This document shows, piece after piece, positions 17,387 to 26,922 of a stretch of DNA of 64,000 bases. A program made the translations under genes and the position numbers. How positions within the stretch are numbered: position 1 is the stretch's first letter; the number at the start of each line of letters is the position of its first letter. Source of the stretch: DATMBL01 sp050735975 (GTDB taxonomy: Bacteria; Desulfobacterota; Binatia; UBA9968); contig JBOHVS010000376.1 of the NCBI GenBank assembly GCA_050735975.1, positions 13,022-77,021 of the forward strand, given 5' to 3'. The notes beneath the pieces are model-generated. The model was given only the letters and a program-made list of their open reading frames with translations, ran no database searches and was not told the DNA's origin.

Positions 17387-18202
17387 ATGGTCGAGATGAA
17401 AACCGTTTTAGAAAAAATCGATGAGGACTCCGGAGTCGCGTGGTTGACGTTAAACCGACCCGAAAGGAAGAACGCCATGAGCCGGAATCTGATTGCGGAG
17501 ACGATCAGCATTCTCAAGGAACTGCGCGACAACGATAGAATTCGCTGCATCGTAACGACCGGAGCGGGAAATTCCTACTCTTCCGGGCTGGATCTCTATG
17601 ACCTGAGGGAAAGTTGGAAGCGCAAGAGGAGATGGGACGAAGGGGGTTCGACTTATGAGATCGTCAAGTTGCTGCGCGCGTGCCCGCAAGTCACGGTTGC
17701 GGCCGTCAACGGTTGGTGTCTGGGCGGTGGCATGGCTCTGTTAAATGGGCACGACCTTGCGGTGGCCGCCGAATCGGCGATGTTCGGCATGCCGGAGATC
17801 ATTCGGGGCAGCTATGGCGCTGTTGCAACGTCTACACTTTTCCACACAGGCATACCCTTCAAGAAAGCTTTCTACATCCAGTTAACAGGGAGAAATCTCA
17901 CAGCAACTGAGGCGGAAAGAATCGGACTCGTTTCCCAGGTAGTGGCTGATAATCAACTGCTGCCGTACGTCGAGGCGCTGGCGAAAGAAATCGGCTCTCG
18001 AAACGGCGCGACTTTGGAGAGCGCAAAAATCGCGGCCTATATGGAAAAGGATATGGATTTTGACACCGCGCTTCGCACCGACGATCTCGTTTCGCACCGA
18101 ATGAGGTATTACACCAATCCGTTAAGTGACGTGGAAGGCTACCTCCATTCTCAGAAGGGCGGCGGGAGCACGCGATATGTGAAACCGGAGGATAGAAAGT
18201 AA
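17387..18202 (+). CDS. Enoyl-CoA hydratase/isomerase family protein
   Basis: A 271-residue crotonase with SYSSGLDLYDLRES and GWCLGGGMALLNGHD for the oxyanion hole and MFGMPEIIRGSYGA for the later acid. The first hydratase Glu is replaced (GGGMALLNGHD), the second kept. It is more divergent than the 12.9 and 13.8 kb paralogues and lacks their shared tail. ATG 17387 follows TTTGGAGGTGAACC, a strong ribosome site. The gene leads directly to the fused CoA-transferase, with 55 bases between. Probably a lyase or isomerase on a CoA ester; the exact reaction is unknown. Confidence 0.82.
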   Translation: MVEMKTVLEKIDEDSGVAWLTLNRPERKNAMSRNLIAETISILKELRDNDRIRCIVTTGAGNSYSSGLDLYDLRESWKRKRRWDEGGSTYEIVKLLRACPQVTVAAVNGWCLGGGMALLNGHDLAVAAESAMFGMPEIIRGSYGAVATSTLFHTGIPFKKAFYIQLTGRNLTATEAERIGLVSQVVADNQLLPYVEALAKEIGSRNGATLESAKIAAYMEKDMDFDTALRTDDLVSHRMRYYTNPLSDVEGYLHSQKGGGSTRYVKPEDRK

Positions 18203-18257
18203 CAGCGAGGAGCGGTTTGTCAAAGATTTTACTGGCTGCTCGAACATAGGACTTGAA

Positions 18258-20654
18258 ATGGACAAAGCGCCTCAATTTCTTAGCAGTTATAGAGCGCTGG
18301 ACTTAACCGGCCTCGCTGGGCAGCTTTGCGGCCGTGTGCTGGCTGATCTTGGAATGGAAGTTATAAAGGTCGAGGGGCCCGGCGGCGATCCAGTTAGAAG
18401 ATTGGAACCTGTCGCGGAGTTAGGCGGGACTTCCTTAAGCCTTCCATTCGCTCATTTGAACGCCAACAAAACGAGCATGGTGCTCGATCTCCAAAATGCC
18501 CAAGGGCGAGAGACGTTCTTGCGTCTGGCCGAAAATGCTGACGTGGTTCTTGAGAGCTTTTCGCCGGGATTCATGGATTCGCTGGGCTTCGGGTACAAGC
18601 AGCTCGCGGAGGTTAATCCGCGGCTGGTAATGGCCTCGATCACCGGCTTTGGTCAAACCGGTCCAGGCAAGAACTACCCTTGCGCTGATATCGTCGCGGC
18701 GGCGATGGGTGGGCTGATGTATATTTCAGGGGATCCATCATTGCCTCCGTGCAAGGCGCCGGAAACACAAGCTTACTACTTCGGCAGCCTCTTCGCCGCG
18801 ATAGGGGTATTGGCCGCTCTGTACCATCGCGAGCAGTGCGGTCGCGGGGACTACGTCGACGTGTCCATGCAGGAGGCCCTGGCAACTCACGAGCATCTCA
18901 TACGCCTCTACGCAAACGAAGGTCAAATCGTCAGACGGCAAGGGAGCCAGCACGGGCAGGTGGCCCCGGCGAGAATTTTTCCCTGTAAGGATGGGTATGT
19001 CTATCTATATGTTACGCGCCAGCATTGGAAGCTTTTTCTTGAGCTTTGGACTGGTCATCCGGTAGAGATGGACGGCGCGGAATGGGCGAACAATTTATAC
19101 CGGCGGGCGCGCGTCGAGCAGATCAATCAACTGGTCTCGGAATTTACGAAGCAATACACGAAGGCAGAACTGACGGAGCTGTGCCAGGCGCGCGGTCTTC
19201 CGTGCACTCCCGTTAACAGGCCGGGTGATTTTATCCGCGACGAACAGGTTCGGACGCGCGGCTTTGTCTCGGAGATTCAATATCCTTTCGGCAAAGTCGA
19301 GCAGGTGGCGGCGCCGTTTCTAATAAACGGCAGCCGGCCGGAAGTGAGGCCGGCGCCCGCTCTCGGCGATTGCCAGCACGCGGCGCAGAATCGAGATCGC
19401 AATTCAGCGGAGCAAATGACAGCCAACGCTGCGAATGGTGGCGCGGGTGCGAGCCCTCCGTTGAAGGGAATGAGAATCGTCAGCTTCGATCATGTTCTAG
19501 CGGGTCCTTACGGCACGACGATTCTGGCCGAGCTAGGCGCCGACGTGATCAAGGTCGAATCCCGTAAGGGCGGATTGGACCCGTTCAGATTTTTCGGCAC
19601 GGGCGAGGATCCGAATCTCTCTCCTCGGTTTCTCGAATTCAATCGCAACAAGCGATCGATTACAGTGAATCTCAAGACTGCCGATGGGCCAAAGATCATT
19701 CTAGACTTGGTGCGCCATTCGGACGCCGTGCTCGATAATTACAGCGTGGACGTTATGTCTAAATTTGGGCTGGGCTACGACGATCTTTGCCGCGCCAGAC
19801 CGGATATCATCAATTTGAGAATGCCCGGACTCGGCTGCACGGGTCCGAAGCGATACTACTCTACTGTCGGCGTGAACATCACCGCATTCACTGGTCTGAC
19901 CTATCTCTGGAATCATCCGGGCAAAACCAATCCACCGATCGGGTCGCAAACGGTCTTTCCCGACTACGTCTCGGGGGTGCTGGCAGCGATCTTGGTCGTG
20001 GCGGGCGTTTTATACCGCAAACGGGCGCAAAAGGGCGCTTTCATCGACATGTCTCAAGGCGAGGTGACGGCCTATATGATCGGCGCGAGCCTGATGGAGG
20101 CAAAGGCTTTGGGCCGCGAGCCCGAGCCCATGGGCAACCATTCCGCGTTTGCGGCGCCGCATCACTGCTACCCTTGTAAGGGAGAGGAACGTTGGTGCGT
20201 CATCGCTGTCGAGAATGAGGAACAGTGGCGCTCGCTGGCTGAAACTCTCGGCCAAGACGTCGAGCGCGATCAACGATTCAAAACCGTGGAGCAGCGGCTT
20301 CGGCATCGGGACGAGCTGGACGCTCTGATCGCGCAATGGACCCGAGAGAGGGACTGCTATGAAGTCATGCGCGCTCTGCAGAGAGTCGGCGTTCCCTGCG
20401 GTGTCGTGCAGAACGGCGCCGATTTGACCGCCGATCCTCATCTTAGAGAACGAGGTTTCATCATCGGAGTCGAAAATGCGAGGCTGGGACGAGTGGTGTT
20501 GCCGAGTTTTCCGCTACGATTCGCCAACGCGAAATTAGATCCGAGATGGGAATTCCCGGAGCTCGGGCGTGACAATGAAGCGGTGCTGCGCGACGTCCTC
20601 GGCTACACCGGTGAAAAGATCGAGGGGCTTGCCACCAGGAATGTGTTGGCATAG
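18258..20654 (+). CDS. Fused double family III CoA-transferase (CaiB/BaiF)
   Basis: A 798-residue tandem of two family III CoA-transferase domains, roughly residues 8-375 and 400-790, joined by a low-complexity linker rich in Ala, Asn and Gly. Both have the entry motif (VLADLGMEVIKVEGPGGD and ILAELGADVIKVESRKGG). The Asp that forms the acyl intermediate is present only in the second domain (FPDYVSG, Asp569); the aligned residue of the first is Ala172 in ETQAYYFGS. The two halves correspond separately to the adjacent genes at 33260 and 34620, which keep the same Asp/no-Asp split. The protein should move CoA between carboxylates, functioning as a pseudo-heterodimer like benzylsuccinate CoA-transferase. 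It follows a crotonase and precedes a binding-protein gene. Confidence 0.9.
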   Translation: MDKAPQFLSSYRALDLTGLAGQLCGRVLADLGMEVIKVEGPGGDPVRRLEPVAELGGTSLSLPFAHLNANKTSMVLDLQNAQGRETFLRLAENADVVLESFSPGFMDSLGFGYKQLAEVNPRLVMASITGFGQTGPGKNYPCADIVAAAMGGLMYISGDPSLPPCKAPETQAYYFGSLFAAIGVLAALYHREQCGRGDYVDVSMQEALATHEHLIRLYANEGQIVRRQGSQHGQVAPARIFPCKDGYVYLYVTRQHWKLFLELWTGHPVEMDGAEWANNLYRRARVEQINQLVSEFTKQYTKAELTELCQARGLPCTPVNRPGDFIRDEQVRTRGFVSEIQYPFGKVEQVAAPFLINGSRPEVRPAPALGDCQHAAQNRDRNSAEQMTANAANGGAGASPPLKGMRIVSFDHVLAGPYGTTILAELGADVIKVESRKGGLDPFRFFGTGEDPNLSPRFLEFNRNKRSITVNLKTADGPKIILDLVRHSDAVLDNYSVDVMSKFGLGYDDLCRARPDIINLRMPGLGCTGPKRYYSTVGVNITAFTGLTYLWNHPGKTNPPIGSQTVFPDYVSGVLAAILVVAGVLYRKRAQKGAFIDMSQGEVTAYMIGASLMEAKALGREPEPMGNHSAFAAPHHCYPCKGEERWCVIAVENEEQWRSLAETLGQDVERDQRFKTVEQRLRHRDELDALIAQWTRERDCYEVMRALQRVGVPCGVVQNGADLTADPHLRERGFIIGVENARLGRVVLPSFPLRFANAKLDPRWEFPELGRDNEAVLRDVLGYTGEKIEGLATRNVLA

Positions 20655-20698
20655 AAGCGAATGAGCCAAGCAAACGTAAATCCGCAAGGAGGTGTCGG

Positions 20699-21739
20699 AT
20701 GAAAATGTTCATTTTAGCGGTCTTTTGTCTATGGGCCGCCAGTTCATCGGCTGCGGCGCAGGGGAAACCATCAAAGGTAGCCGAGCTCGGCGCCTACTCG
20801 GGAGCGGATCGCCAAAAAATTCTTGAGGCAGGAGCCAAGAAGGAAGGCAAGGTGGTTTGGTATACGACCCTGATCGCTTACAAGGAAATCGTAAAGCTTT
20901 TTGAGGGGAAGTATCCGGGAATAAAGGTTGAGGCCTACCGATCTAACTCTACCGATCTCCTTAAAAGGTTCCTGGCGGAAGCGCAGGCGGGACGCCATTT
21001 AGTGGACGTTATAGAAACCACTCCTCCTTCCCTAATGGCCGGACGGGACGCCAAACTTCTTGCGCCGTATTTCTCGCCCCATTTGAAATTATATCCGGAT
21101 GACTCCAAAGAAGAAGCCGGTAAGGGAACGGTTTTTTGGACAACGGACCGTGAATCCTTGATCGGTCTGGGCTACAACAAAAACCACATCAAGACGGCGG
21201 ATGTTCCGAAAAATTTTGCCGATCTCTTGAAGCCCGAATACAAAGGAAAGTTCGCCGTCAGCGGGGACGCCACGGGAGCCCGAATGATCGGCGCTATGTT
21301 GCGCGCCAAAGGCGAAGAATTCGTTAAACGGCTAAAGGATCTGGATGTCAAAATGCACATGGTATCAGGAGGGGCGCTTCAAGAGTTGCTCGCCGCGGGC
21401 GAAATGGCGATGTCGTTTTCCATTTTTCGTAATCACGTACAGGTCACTCAGGGCAAAGGTGGGCCGACCGAGTGGGTTCCCCTTGACCTGGTGGTGGCGA
21501 ATGCGGGAGGCGCGGCTCTGCCGGCTCATACCAACAATCCCCATGCGTCGCTCCTGTTTATCGATTTTCTCATCAGTCCGGAAGGACAAGATCTGCTGGC
21601 GGAAAAATTCAAGTACGCGAGTTCTATGAAACAATACCCATTCAAGCGCTGGTATCCGGAAAAGGGCCTGACGACGGACCAATATGAAAAGAACTTCAAC
21701 AAATGGCAGAAGCTGCTGCGGCAAATTGCACGACGATGA
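20699..21739 (+). CDS. ABC transporter substrate-binding protein (iron/extracellular family 1 type)
   Basis: A 346-residue periplasmic protein with a clear signal peptide (MKMFILAVFCLWAASSSAAAQ, cleavage after AAAQ). Mature motifs fit the FbpA/extracellular solute-binding family 1 group: EGKVVWYTTL near the start, ETTPPSLMAGRD, and late SPEGQDLLAEKFKYASS. Despite the family name, many members in catabolic loci bind organic ions, so the ligand is open. A perfect AAGGAGG precedes ATG 20699. The next gene is the matching two-domain permease. No ATP-binding subunit gene lies in this cluster. Confidence 0.88.
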   Translation: MKMFILAVFCLWAASSSAAAQGKPSKVAELGAYSGADRQKILEAGAKKEGKVVWYTTLIAYKEIVKLFEGKYPGIKVEAYRSNSTDLLKRFLAEAQAGRHLVDVIETTPPSLMAGRDAKLLAPYFSPHLKLYPDDSKEEAGKGTVFWTTDRESLIGLGYNKNHIKTADVPKNFADLLKPEYKGKFAVSGDATGARMIGAMLRAKGEEFVKRLKDLDVKMHMVSGGALQELLAAGEMAMSFSIFRNHVQVTQGKGGPTEWVPLDLVVANAGGAALPAHTNNPHASLLFIDFLISPEGQDLLAEKFKYASSMKQYPFKRWYPEKGLTTDQYEKNFNKWQKLLRQIARR

Positions 21740-21768
21740 TACAGCCGTCCATCGGTTAAACGTGAATC

Positions 21769-23505
21769 ATGAGCCGGGCGCTGGAGATCAGTCCGCGAGT
21801 TTGGGCCCGGAGTTCGGGGCGAGCGTCTAACCCCAACTTCTGGCTGTTTATCGTAACAGCGGCTGTTCTCGTTTATCTTGTCGTTCCACCGTTTTTCTTT
21901 ATCCTCTCGGCAAGCTTTACAGCCGAGACCGGCACCAACGTCGGCGAGCTGACCTTAAAACATTACGCCAGCATTGTAGGTTCGGTGGATGATTTCGGTG
22001 TCCTGCTCTGGAATTCGTTTGTTTTTTCCGTTGGCAGCGCGCTTGGAGCGTTGTTCTTTGGCACTCTTCTGGCGTGGCTGGCGGAGCGCACCAATGCTCC
22101 CTTTCAAAGTGTCGCCTACGTTTCCGCGTTCGTCTCCTTCGGAATCCCGGGGATTGTTAAAGTCATAGGTTGGATACTTTTGTTGGGGCCGGAAGCGGGT
22201 CTGATCAACGTTATCGCCGAAGACCTCACTGGCATCTCGCCGGTATTTAATCTTTTTTCCATGCCGGGAATGATCATGGTGGAGGCCTTCGTCTGGACGC
22301 CGGTGGTTTTCTTGCTTATGGCAACTCCGTTCCGATCCATGGATCCGACTCTGGAGGAAGCGGCGCTGACGGCGGGAAGCAATAACTGGCAGGTCTTCCG
22401 CAGGGTGACTCTTCCCCTGGCCCTGCCGAGTGTGCTCGCGGTATTGATCTTAACCTTCGTCCGTTCGCTGGAGGCCTTCGAGATTCCAGCTCTAATAGGG
22501 CTGCCGGCAGGCGTCGAAGTTCTGACTACGAAGATTTATCTCCAGATTCGAACCGGCTTTCTGCCGAGATACGGCGAAGCGAGCGCCTATTCCGTCCTAT
22601 TGATCGCGCTCGTCGGCGTGGTTTTGCTTTTCTATCATCGCGTAACTTCGCAGGGCTATAAGTTTTCAACCGTTACCGGAAAAGGCTTCCGACCCCGGCG
22701 AATCGATCTGCGTTTTTGGCGCTGGCTGGGTGGAGCGATTCTGCTGATCCTTCCTCTACTGCAGATTCTTCCACTGGTGGCTTTGACGTGGTCGTCCTTT
22801 CTGCCATACGTCCAGCCGCCGTCCCAAAAGGCCCTGGCGGCTCTCTCATTGGACAACTACTCGTCGGCTTTCAGCGACGGCGCAATCATCTGGGCGGTGT
22901 TGAACAGTCTTTTTGTCAGCGTGACATCCGCGACTGCGGTGGTGGCGGTAACCTTCGTCGCCGCTTGGGTCGTGGTGCGGACGAATATCTCAAAGCGCTG
23001 GACGCTAGACCATTTGGCGACCGTCCCTTTAGTGTTTCCGGGACTCGTTATGGGTGTGGCTATTTTGAAGATGTATCTAACTTTGCCGGTGCCCATATAC
23101 GGAACTCTATGGATTATCTTCTTCGCATTTTTGGTTCGATATCTTCCTTACGGCATTCGCTTTAGTTATGCGGGACTGCTGAGCATTCATCGAGAACTCG
23201 AGGAGAGTTCCGCAACGTGCGGCGGCAACTGGAGGCAAACGGTCAGAAAAATTCTCTTTCCGCTGATGCTGCCCACTCTGTTCGCCGGCTGGATCTACGT
23301 CTTTCTCATCACCATTCGAGAGCTGTCGGTGGCACTGCTGCTGTACAGTCCGGGCTCCCAAGTCGTAGCGGTTGTCATTTGGGAGCTTTGGGATAATGGA
23401 AGAATTGGCGAAGTGGCGGCGTTTAGCTTGGTCTTCACTCTCGGTACGGTGTTGCTCGCAGCTTTCTTCAAGCGACTCGCTCACCAACACAGCCTCAACG
23501 TCTAG
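21769..23505 (+). CDS. ABC transporter permease, fused two-domain FbpB type
   Basis: A 578-residue inner-membrane protein with about 12 helices in two homologous halves. Each half has the ABC permease EAA loop: LEEAALTAGSNNWQVFRRVTLPLALP in the first and LEESSATCGGNWRQTVRKILFPLMLP in the second. Length and double EAA loop match the iron(III) transport permease FbpB. It starts 29 bases after the binding protein, so they form an operon. No ATPase gene follows, although the EAA loops need one, so it must be encoded elsewhere or shared with another system. No frame damage. Confidence 0.92.
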   Translation: MSRALEISPRVWARSSGRASNPNFWLFIVTAAVLVYLVVPPFFFILSASFTAETGTNVGELTLKHYASIVGSVDDFGVLLWNSFVFSVGSALGALFFGTLLAWLAERTNAPFQSVAYVSAFVSFGIPGIVKVIGWILLLGPEAGLINVIAEDLTGISPVFNLFSMPGMIMVEAFVWTPVVFLLMATPFRSMDPTLEEAALTAGSNNWQVFRRVTLPLALPSVLAVLILTFVRSLEAFEIPALIGLPAGVEVLTTKIYLQIRTGFLPRYGEASAYSVLLIALVGVVLLFYHRVTSQGYKFSTVTGKGFRPRRIDLRFWRWLGGAILLILPLLQILPLVALTWSSFLPYVQPPSQKALAALSLDNYSSAFSDGAIIWAVLNSLFVSVTSATAVVAVTFVAAWVVVRTNISKRWTLDHLATVPLVFPGLVMGVAILKMYLTLPVPIYGTLWIIFFAFLVRYLPYGIRFSYAGLLSIHRELEESSATCGGNWRQTVRKILFPLMLPTLFAGWIYVFLITIRELSVALLLYSPGSQVVAVVIWELWDNGRIGEVAAFSLVFTLGTVLLAAFFKRLAHQHSLNV

Positions 23506-23618
23506 CCCGAATTATGTCCGGACATTTTTCAATCTGCAATTTACAGTTTGCATTTTGCAATGCATGAATAATACGACTTAGCGCCCACCGTTTTGCGTAG
23601 TCTTTCTTCTTCAGTCGA

Positions 23619-23647
23619 TTGACAGGATACACCCCTTGGAGTAGACG
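23619..23647 (+). promoter_or_regulatory. Candidate sigma-70 promoter for the second binding-protein gene
   Basis: A perfect TTGACA, 17-base spacer and TAGACG lie 47 bases before ATG 23695, in the gap after the permease. Half of the -10 matches. By eye only. Confidence 0.4.
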
Positions 23648-23694
23648 TGGCTCAGCGAAGTCATTGCGCCGAAAAACAACGCAAGGAGGTATCG

Positions 23695-24690
23695 ATGATG
23701 ACGAAGATCGCCTCGGCTGTTCTCGCCGTTCTATTCTCCGGCTTTTTGAGCAACGGAGTTGCGGCCACCCTTGATCAAGCCAAAAAAGAAAGGACCGTAG
23801 TCCTTTACGGCGCAGGCAATGTTGAGCACTGGCAGAAGCTTAACACGGCCTTTCAAAAGAAGTACCCGTTTCTCAAAGTCGAGATGTTTCGCGGCAATTG
23901 GGAGAAAGTGCGAAATCGCGTTATGACCGAGGGACGCGCGGGCAGTCATTTCGTTGATGTCCTGCAGATCGACGGCATCAACGGCTGGGTGCTCAAGGAG
24001 GAGGGTTATCTTCAGGCCCACAAGTCCGCCGAAACGGAAGCTTTCCCGGAAGCATTTCGTGATCCGTCGGGCATGCTTCCCTGTTGCCTTGACACGCTTA
24101 CCAATGTCATCGGTTTCAACACTAGCCTTGTAAAAAAGAACGACGCGCCCAAGAGCTATCAAGATCTCCTCAATCCCCGATGGAAAAACAAGCTTGGGAT
24201 GGATGCCGACGAGGGCGAGTGGTTCGCGGGGCTGGTTACGGTATGGGGAAAAGAAAAAACCGTTGACTACTTCCGGACCTTGATGAAACAAAATCCGTCG
24301 TTGCGCCGGGGGCACACGCTGCTTGCGAATCTTACCGGCGCCGGTGAGTTTCCCGTCGCCGTGAATTTGTTCGGTTACCGTGTTATGGAAATGAAGGCTC
24401 AAAGCGCAACCATTGACTTGATTAAAGCGGATCCACTCATGGTTCGGCCGGCGCATATGGCGCTGGCACGGCGAGCCCCCCATCCGAATGCCGGGCGACT
24501 TTATATTGATTTCGCTCTTTCCGTTGAAGGACAACAGATCATGGCGTCCTTAGGTCGGACCGTTGTCCGTCCGGGAGTGAAGCCCAAGTATCCTGAATTG
24601 ACGGAAGGATTGAAGCTTTATCCTATCAAGCCCGAGATGGCCAAGAATTACGAGGAGCTTTCGAAACTGTATTACTCGATTGTGAAGTAG
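23695..24690 (+). CDS. ABC transporter substrate-binding protein (iron/extracellular family 1 type)
   Basis: A 331-residue binding protein starting MMTKIASAVLAVLFSGFLSN with a signal peptide ending near GVAA. The reading frame is open 16 codons upstream, but AAGGAGG is six bases before ATG 23695. Family motifs include RTVVLYGAGNVEHWQKLN, FVDVLQIDGINGW and ALSVEGQQIMASLGRT. It is a distant paralogue of the binding protein at 20699, and both flank the single fused permease. It may therefore be an alternative receptor for that permease, or serve a distant one. A promoter candidate upstream suggests independent control. Confidence 0.85.
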   Translation: MMTKIASAVLAVLFSGFLSNGVAATLDQAKKERTVVLYGAGNVEHWQKLNTAFQKKYPFLKVEMFRGNWEKVRNRVMTEGRAGSHFVDVLQIDGINGWVLKEEGYLQAHKSAETEAFPEAFRDPSGMLPCCLDTLTNVIGFNTSLVKKNDAPKSYQDLLNPRWKNKLGMDADEGEWFAGLVTVWGKEKTVDYFRTLMKQNPSLRRGHTLLANLTGAGEFPVAVNLFGYRVMEMKAQSATIDLIKADPLMVRPAHMALARRAPHPNAGRLYIDFALSVEGQQIMASLGRTVVRPGVKPKYPELTEGLKLYPIKPEMAKNYEELSKLYYSIVK

Positions 24691-24721
24691 ACAGCGACGA
24701 TATGAAGAGGAGGAAACGACG

Positions 24722-25543
24722 ATGGCTGAGTATCAAACTCTTTTAGTCAACAAGAATGACGGCGTGACGACGGTCACATTGAATCGCCCGGAGAAGCGGA
24801 ACGCTATGAGCCCGCAGCTCCATCGAGAGATGTATGATCTGCTCAACGATCTCCGTTACGACAAGGACACGAGAGTCATCGTGATCACGGGGGCGGGAGA
24901 AAGCTTCTGCGCCGGACAGGATTTGAAGCAATATTTTCTCGAAATGGATTCTCAACCGGAACGAGTGCGGGACGAGGTGAGGGAAAAATCCCGCCAGTGG
25001 CGAAATGAGATCCTACGCAAAATGCCGCAGCCGGTGATTGCGAAGATCAACGGTTGGGTGTTTGGCGGCGGGTTCACCGTGGTAACCGGTTGCGACATCG
25101 CCATCGCGGCGGACGACGTGCAGTTCGGACTTTCGGAAGTCAATTTCGGCCATTTCCCCGGGGGTGAAGTGACCATCGTATTGACGGAGCATCTGCAGCC
25201 CAAGCACGGGCTCTACTACGCGCTCACGGGGAAAACCATGACCGCGAAAGAAGCCGAGCGCATCGGTTTGATCACCAAGGCTGTGCCGCGCGCCGATTTA
25301 GATAAAGAGGTCATGGAGATTGCGAATAACCTAAAAGAAAAGGCGCCGTCGGCGCTAAACGCCGTCAAAGAAGCGTGGTACTACACTTTCTACTCCAACC
25401 CGGAAGTCGCCTATGAAATATCCGGGTTGATTTCCGACAAGGCCAAACAAGCGATCGGCGGCCGGCCCGGATTACAACAATTCGCTCGCAAAGAATACCG
25501 GCCAGGACTCGGTTCGTATAAATTTGACGAAAAGAAGGAATAG
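24722..25543 (+). CDS. Enoyl-CoA hydratase/lyase, p-hydroxycinnamoyl-CoA hydratase/lyase-like
   Basis: A 273-residue crotonase resembling p-hydroxycinnamoyl-CoA hydratase/lyase (HCHL), which hydrates the enoyl-CoA and cleaves it by retro-aldol to an aldehyde and acetyl-CoA. Shared signs are the N-terminal TLNRPEKRNAMSPQL, AGQDLKQYF (the HCHL Tyr kept as Tyr71, its Met replaced by Gln66), GWVFGGGFTVVTGCD, FGLSEVNFG with the catalytic Glu, and the tail RKEYRPGLGSYKF. It is less close to HCHL than the paralogue at 31113. GAGGAGG precedes ATG 24722. It is followed by an acyl-CoA dehydrogenase, the same pairing as at 31-33 kb. Confidence 0.82.
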   Translation: MAEYQTLLVNKNDGVTTVTLNRPEKRNAMSPQLHREMYDLLNDLRYDKDTRVIVITGAGESFCAGQDLKQYFLEMDSQPERVRDEVREKSRQWRNEILRKMPQPVIAKINGWVFGGGFTVVTGCDIAIAADDVQFGLSEVNFGHFPGGEVTIVLTEHLQPKHGLYYALTGKTMTAKEAERIGLITKAVPRADLDKEVMEIANNLKEKAPSALNAVKEAWYYTFYSNPEVAYEISGLISDKAKQAIGGRPGLQQFARKEYRPGLGSYKFDEKKE

Positions 25544-25620
25544 ATCACGGGATTTTATTTCTTGCACTCCAGAAGTGTGAAAACATTTCATGTTGCCAAC
25601 CGTAGTGACAAAAAACCTTT

Positions 25621-25697
25621 ATCGCGCCAAGACGCCAAGAACGCAAAGAAAATTCTTTTTTTCTTCGAACTTGGCGGCCTTTGCGCCTTTGCGCGGG
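25621..25697. repeat. Inverted word tract (GCGCCAAGACGCCAAG)
   Basis: GCGCCAAGACGCCAAGAACG (25624-25643) faces CTTGGCGGCCTTTGCGCC followed by TTTGCGCG (25670-25696) around an AT-rich loop of about 20 bases. It would form a long imperfect hairpin. The tract lies in the leader of the acyl-CoA dehydrogenase gene, and bases 25710-25740 add AAATCTAAAATCCAAAA words. Confidence 0.7.
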
Positions 25698-25750
25698 ACA
25701 CTGAATCGGAAATCGCAAATCTAAAATCCAAAATTAAAAGTGGGGAAGTA

Positions 25751-26905
25751 ATGGATTTCCGATTGCCCGAAGAGCTGCAGATGCTGAAAGACACGGTCAG
25801 GAAGTTCGTCGACAACGAGCTGATTCCGATCGAGATGCACAGCCAGGAAGATAATGAGCTCAAGCCCGAGATCCGTGAGAGATTGGAAAAGAAGACTAAA
25901 GAGATGGGGTTGTGGATGTTCGATGTGCCGGAAGAGTATGGCGGCGCGGGGCTCGGCAGTCTGGCGCAAGTCTTGGTATGGGAAGAGATGTGCCGCACCA
26001 TCGCCCTCCCGTCGCGCGGGCAGGGAATATTCGGACCGGAAGTGCGGCCGATTCTCTATGCGCTGAACGACGAACAAAAACAGCGCTTCTTCTATCCGAT
26101 CCTTAGAGGCGAGAAGCATTTGTGTTTCATGCAGACCGAGCCCGATGCCGGCTCTGACCCGGGGTCGATGAAGACGCGCGCCGTGCGCCAAGGAGATCAG
26201 TACGTCGTCAACGGCACCAAGCGCTTCATTACCGGAGCGGACAAAGCGGATTTTGGCCAGCTTATGGCCGTGACCGACCCGAGTAAAGGCTCGCATGGGG
26301 GCATCTCTTGCTTCATGGTCGATATGAAATCGCCGGGGCTCAAGATCACTGCCAGATATAAGACCATGATGGGCGAAGAGCCGTGCGAGATCGTTTTTGA
26401 CGATCTCAAAGTGCCGGCCCAGAATCTCGTGGGCGGAGAAGGCGAGGGCTTCAAGCTGGCGCAAAAGTGGCTCGGTATCGGTCGCCTGAAACATGGCGCG
26501 CGCGCTTTGGGCGTCTCGGAGCGCTGCATCGAAATGGGCTCGCGCTACGCGAAGCAGCGCGTCACGTTCGGCAAGCCGCTTTCCGAACGGCAGGGGATCA
26601 CTTTTAAACTTGCCGATTCTTACGTTGAACTGCACGCGGCGCGTCTGATGGTCTACCAGGCTGCGTGGAAGAACGACCAAAGAGAAGACATCCGCACCGA
26701 AGCCTACATGGCCAAGATGTTCGCCGACGAAATGTCCTTCCGCGTCGTCGATCGCGTGCTGCAGATTCACGGCGGCATCGGTCTGACGCTGGATCTGCCG
26801 CTAGCAAAGTGGTTTGTCGATCAGCGCAGCCGGATGATTACCGAAGGCGCGTCCGAAGTTATGCGCATGGTCATCGCCCGGGAAGTTTTAAAGAAATACA
26901 GTTAA
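25751..26905 (+). CDS. Acyl-CoA dehydrogenase
   Basis: A 384-residue acyl-CoA dehydrogenase. The frame is open to 25562, but the extra 63 codons come from repeat DNA; MDFRLPEELQMLKDTVRKFV at 25751 is the family-typical start. Motifs: FMQTEPDAGSDPGSMKTRA (FAD/substrate loop), VNGTKRFITGADKAD, YAKQRVTFGKPLSERQGI, LQIHGGIGLTLDLP and MITEGASEVMRMVIAR, whose Glu is the catalytic base. It resembles the paralogue at 32097 much more than the pair at 8.6-11 kb. In both places it follows an HCHL-like gene. Likely substrates are 3-arylpropionyl- or branched acyl-CoAs (inference). Confidence 0.92.
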   Translation: MDFRLPEELQMLKDTVRKFVDNELIPIEMHSQEDNELKPEIRERLEKKTKEMGLWMFDVPEEYGGAGLGSLAQVLVWEEMCRTIALPSRGQGIFGPEVRPILYALNDEQKQRFFYPILRGEKHLCFMQTEPDAGSDPGSMKTRAVRQGDQYVVNGTKRFITGADKADFGQLMAVTDPSKGSHGGISCFMVDMKSPGLKITARYKTMMGEEPCEIVFDDLKVPAQNLVGGEGEGFKLAQKWLGIGRLKHGARALGVSERCIEMGSRYAKQRVTFGKPLSERQGITFKLADSYVELHAARLMVYQAAWKNDQREDIRTEAYMAKMFADEMSFRVVDRVLQIHGGIGLTLDLPLAKWFVDQRSRMITEGASEVMRMVIAREVLKKYS

Positions 26906-26922
26906 CCGCGTTTCAAAACGAA

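Noticed and set aside
23514..23529. ATGTCCGGACATTTTT as a terminator of the permease gene
   Set aside because: The palindrome leaves only a four-base stem, too short for a credible terminator.
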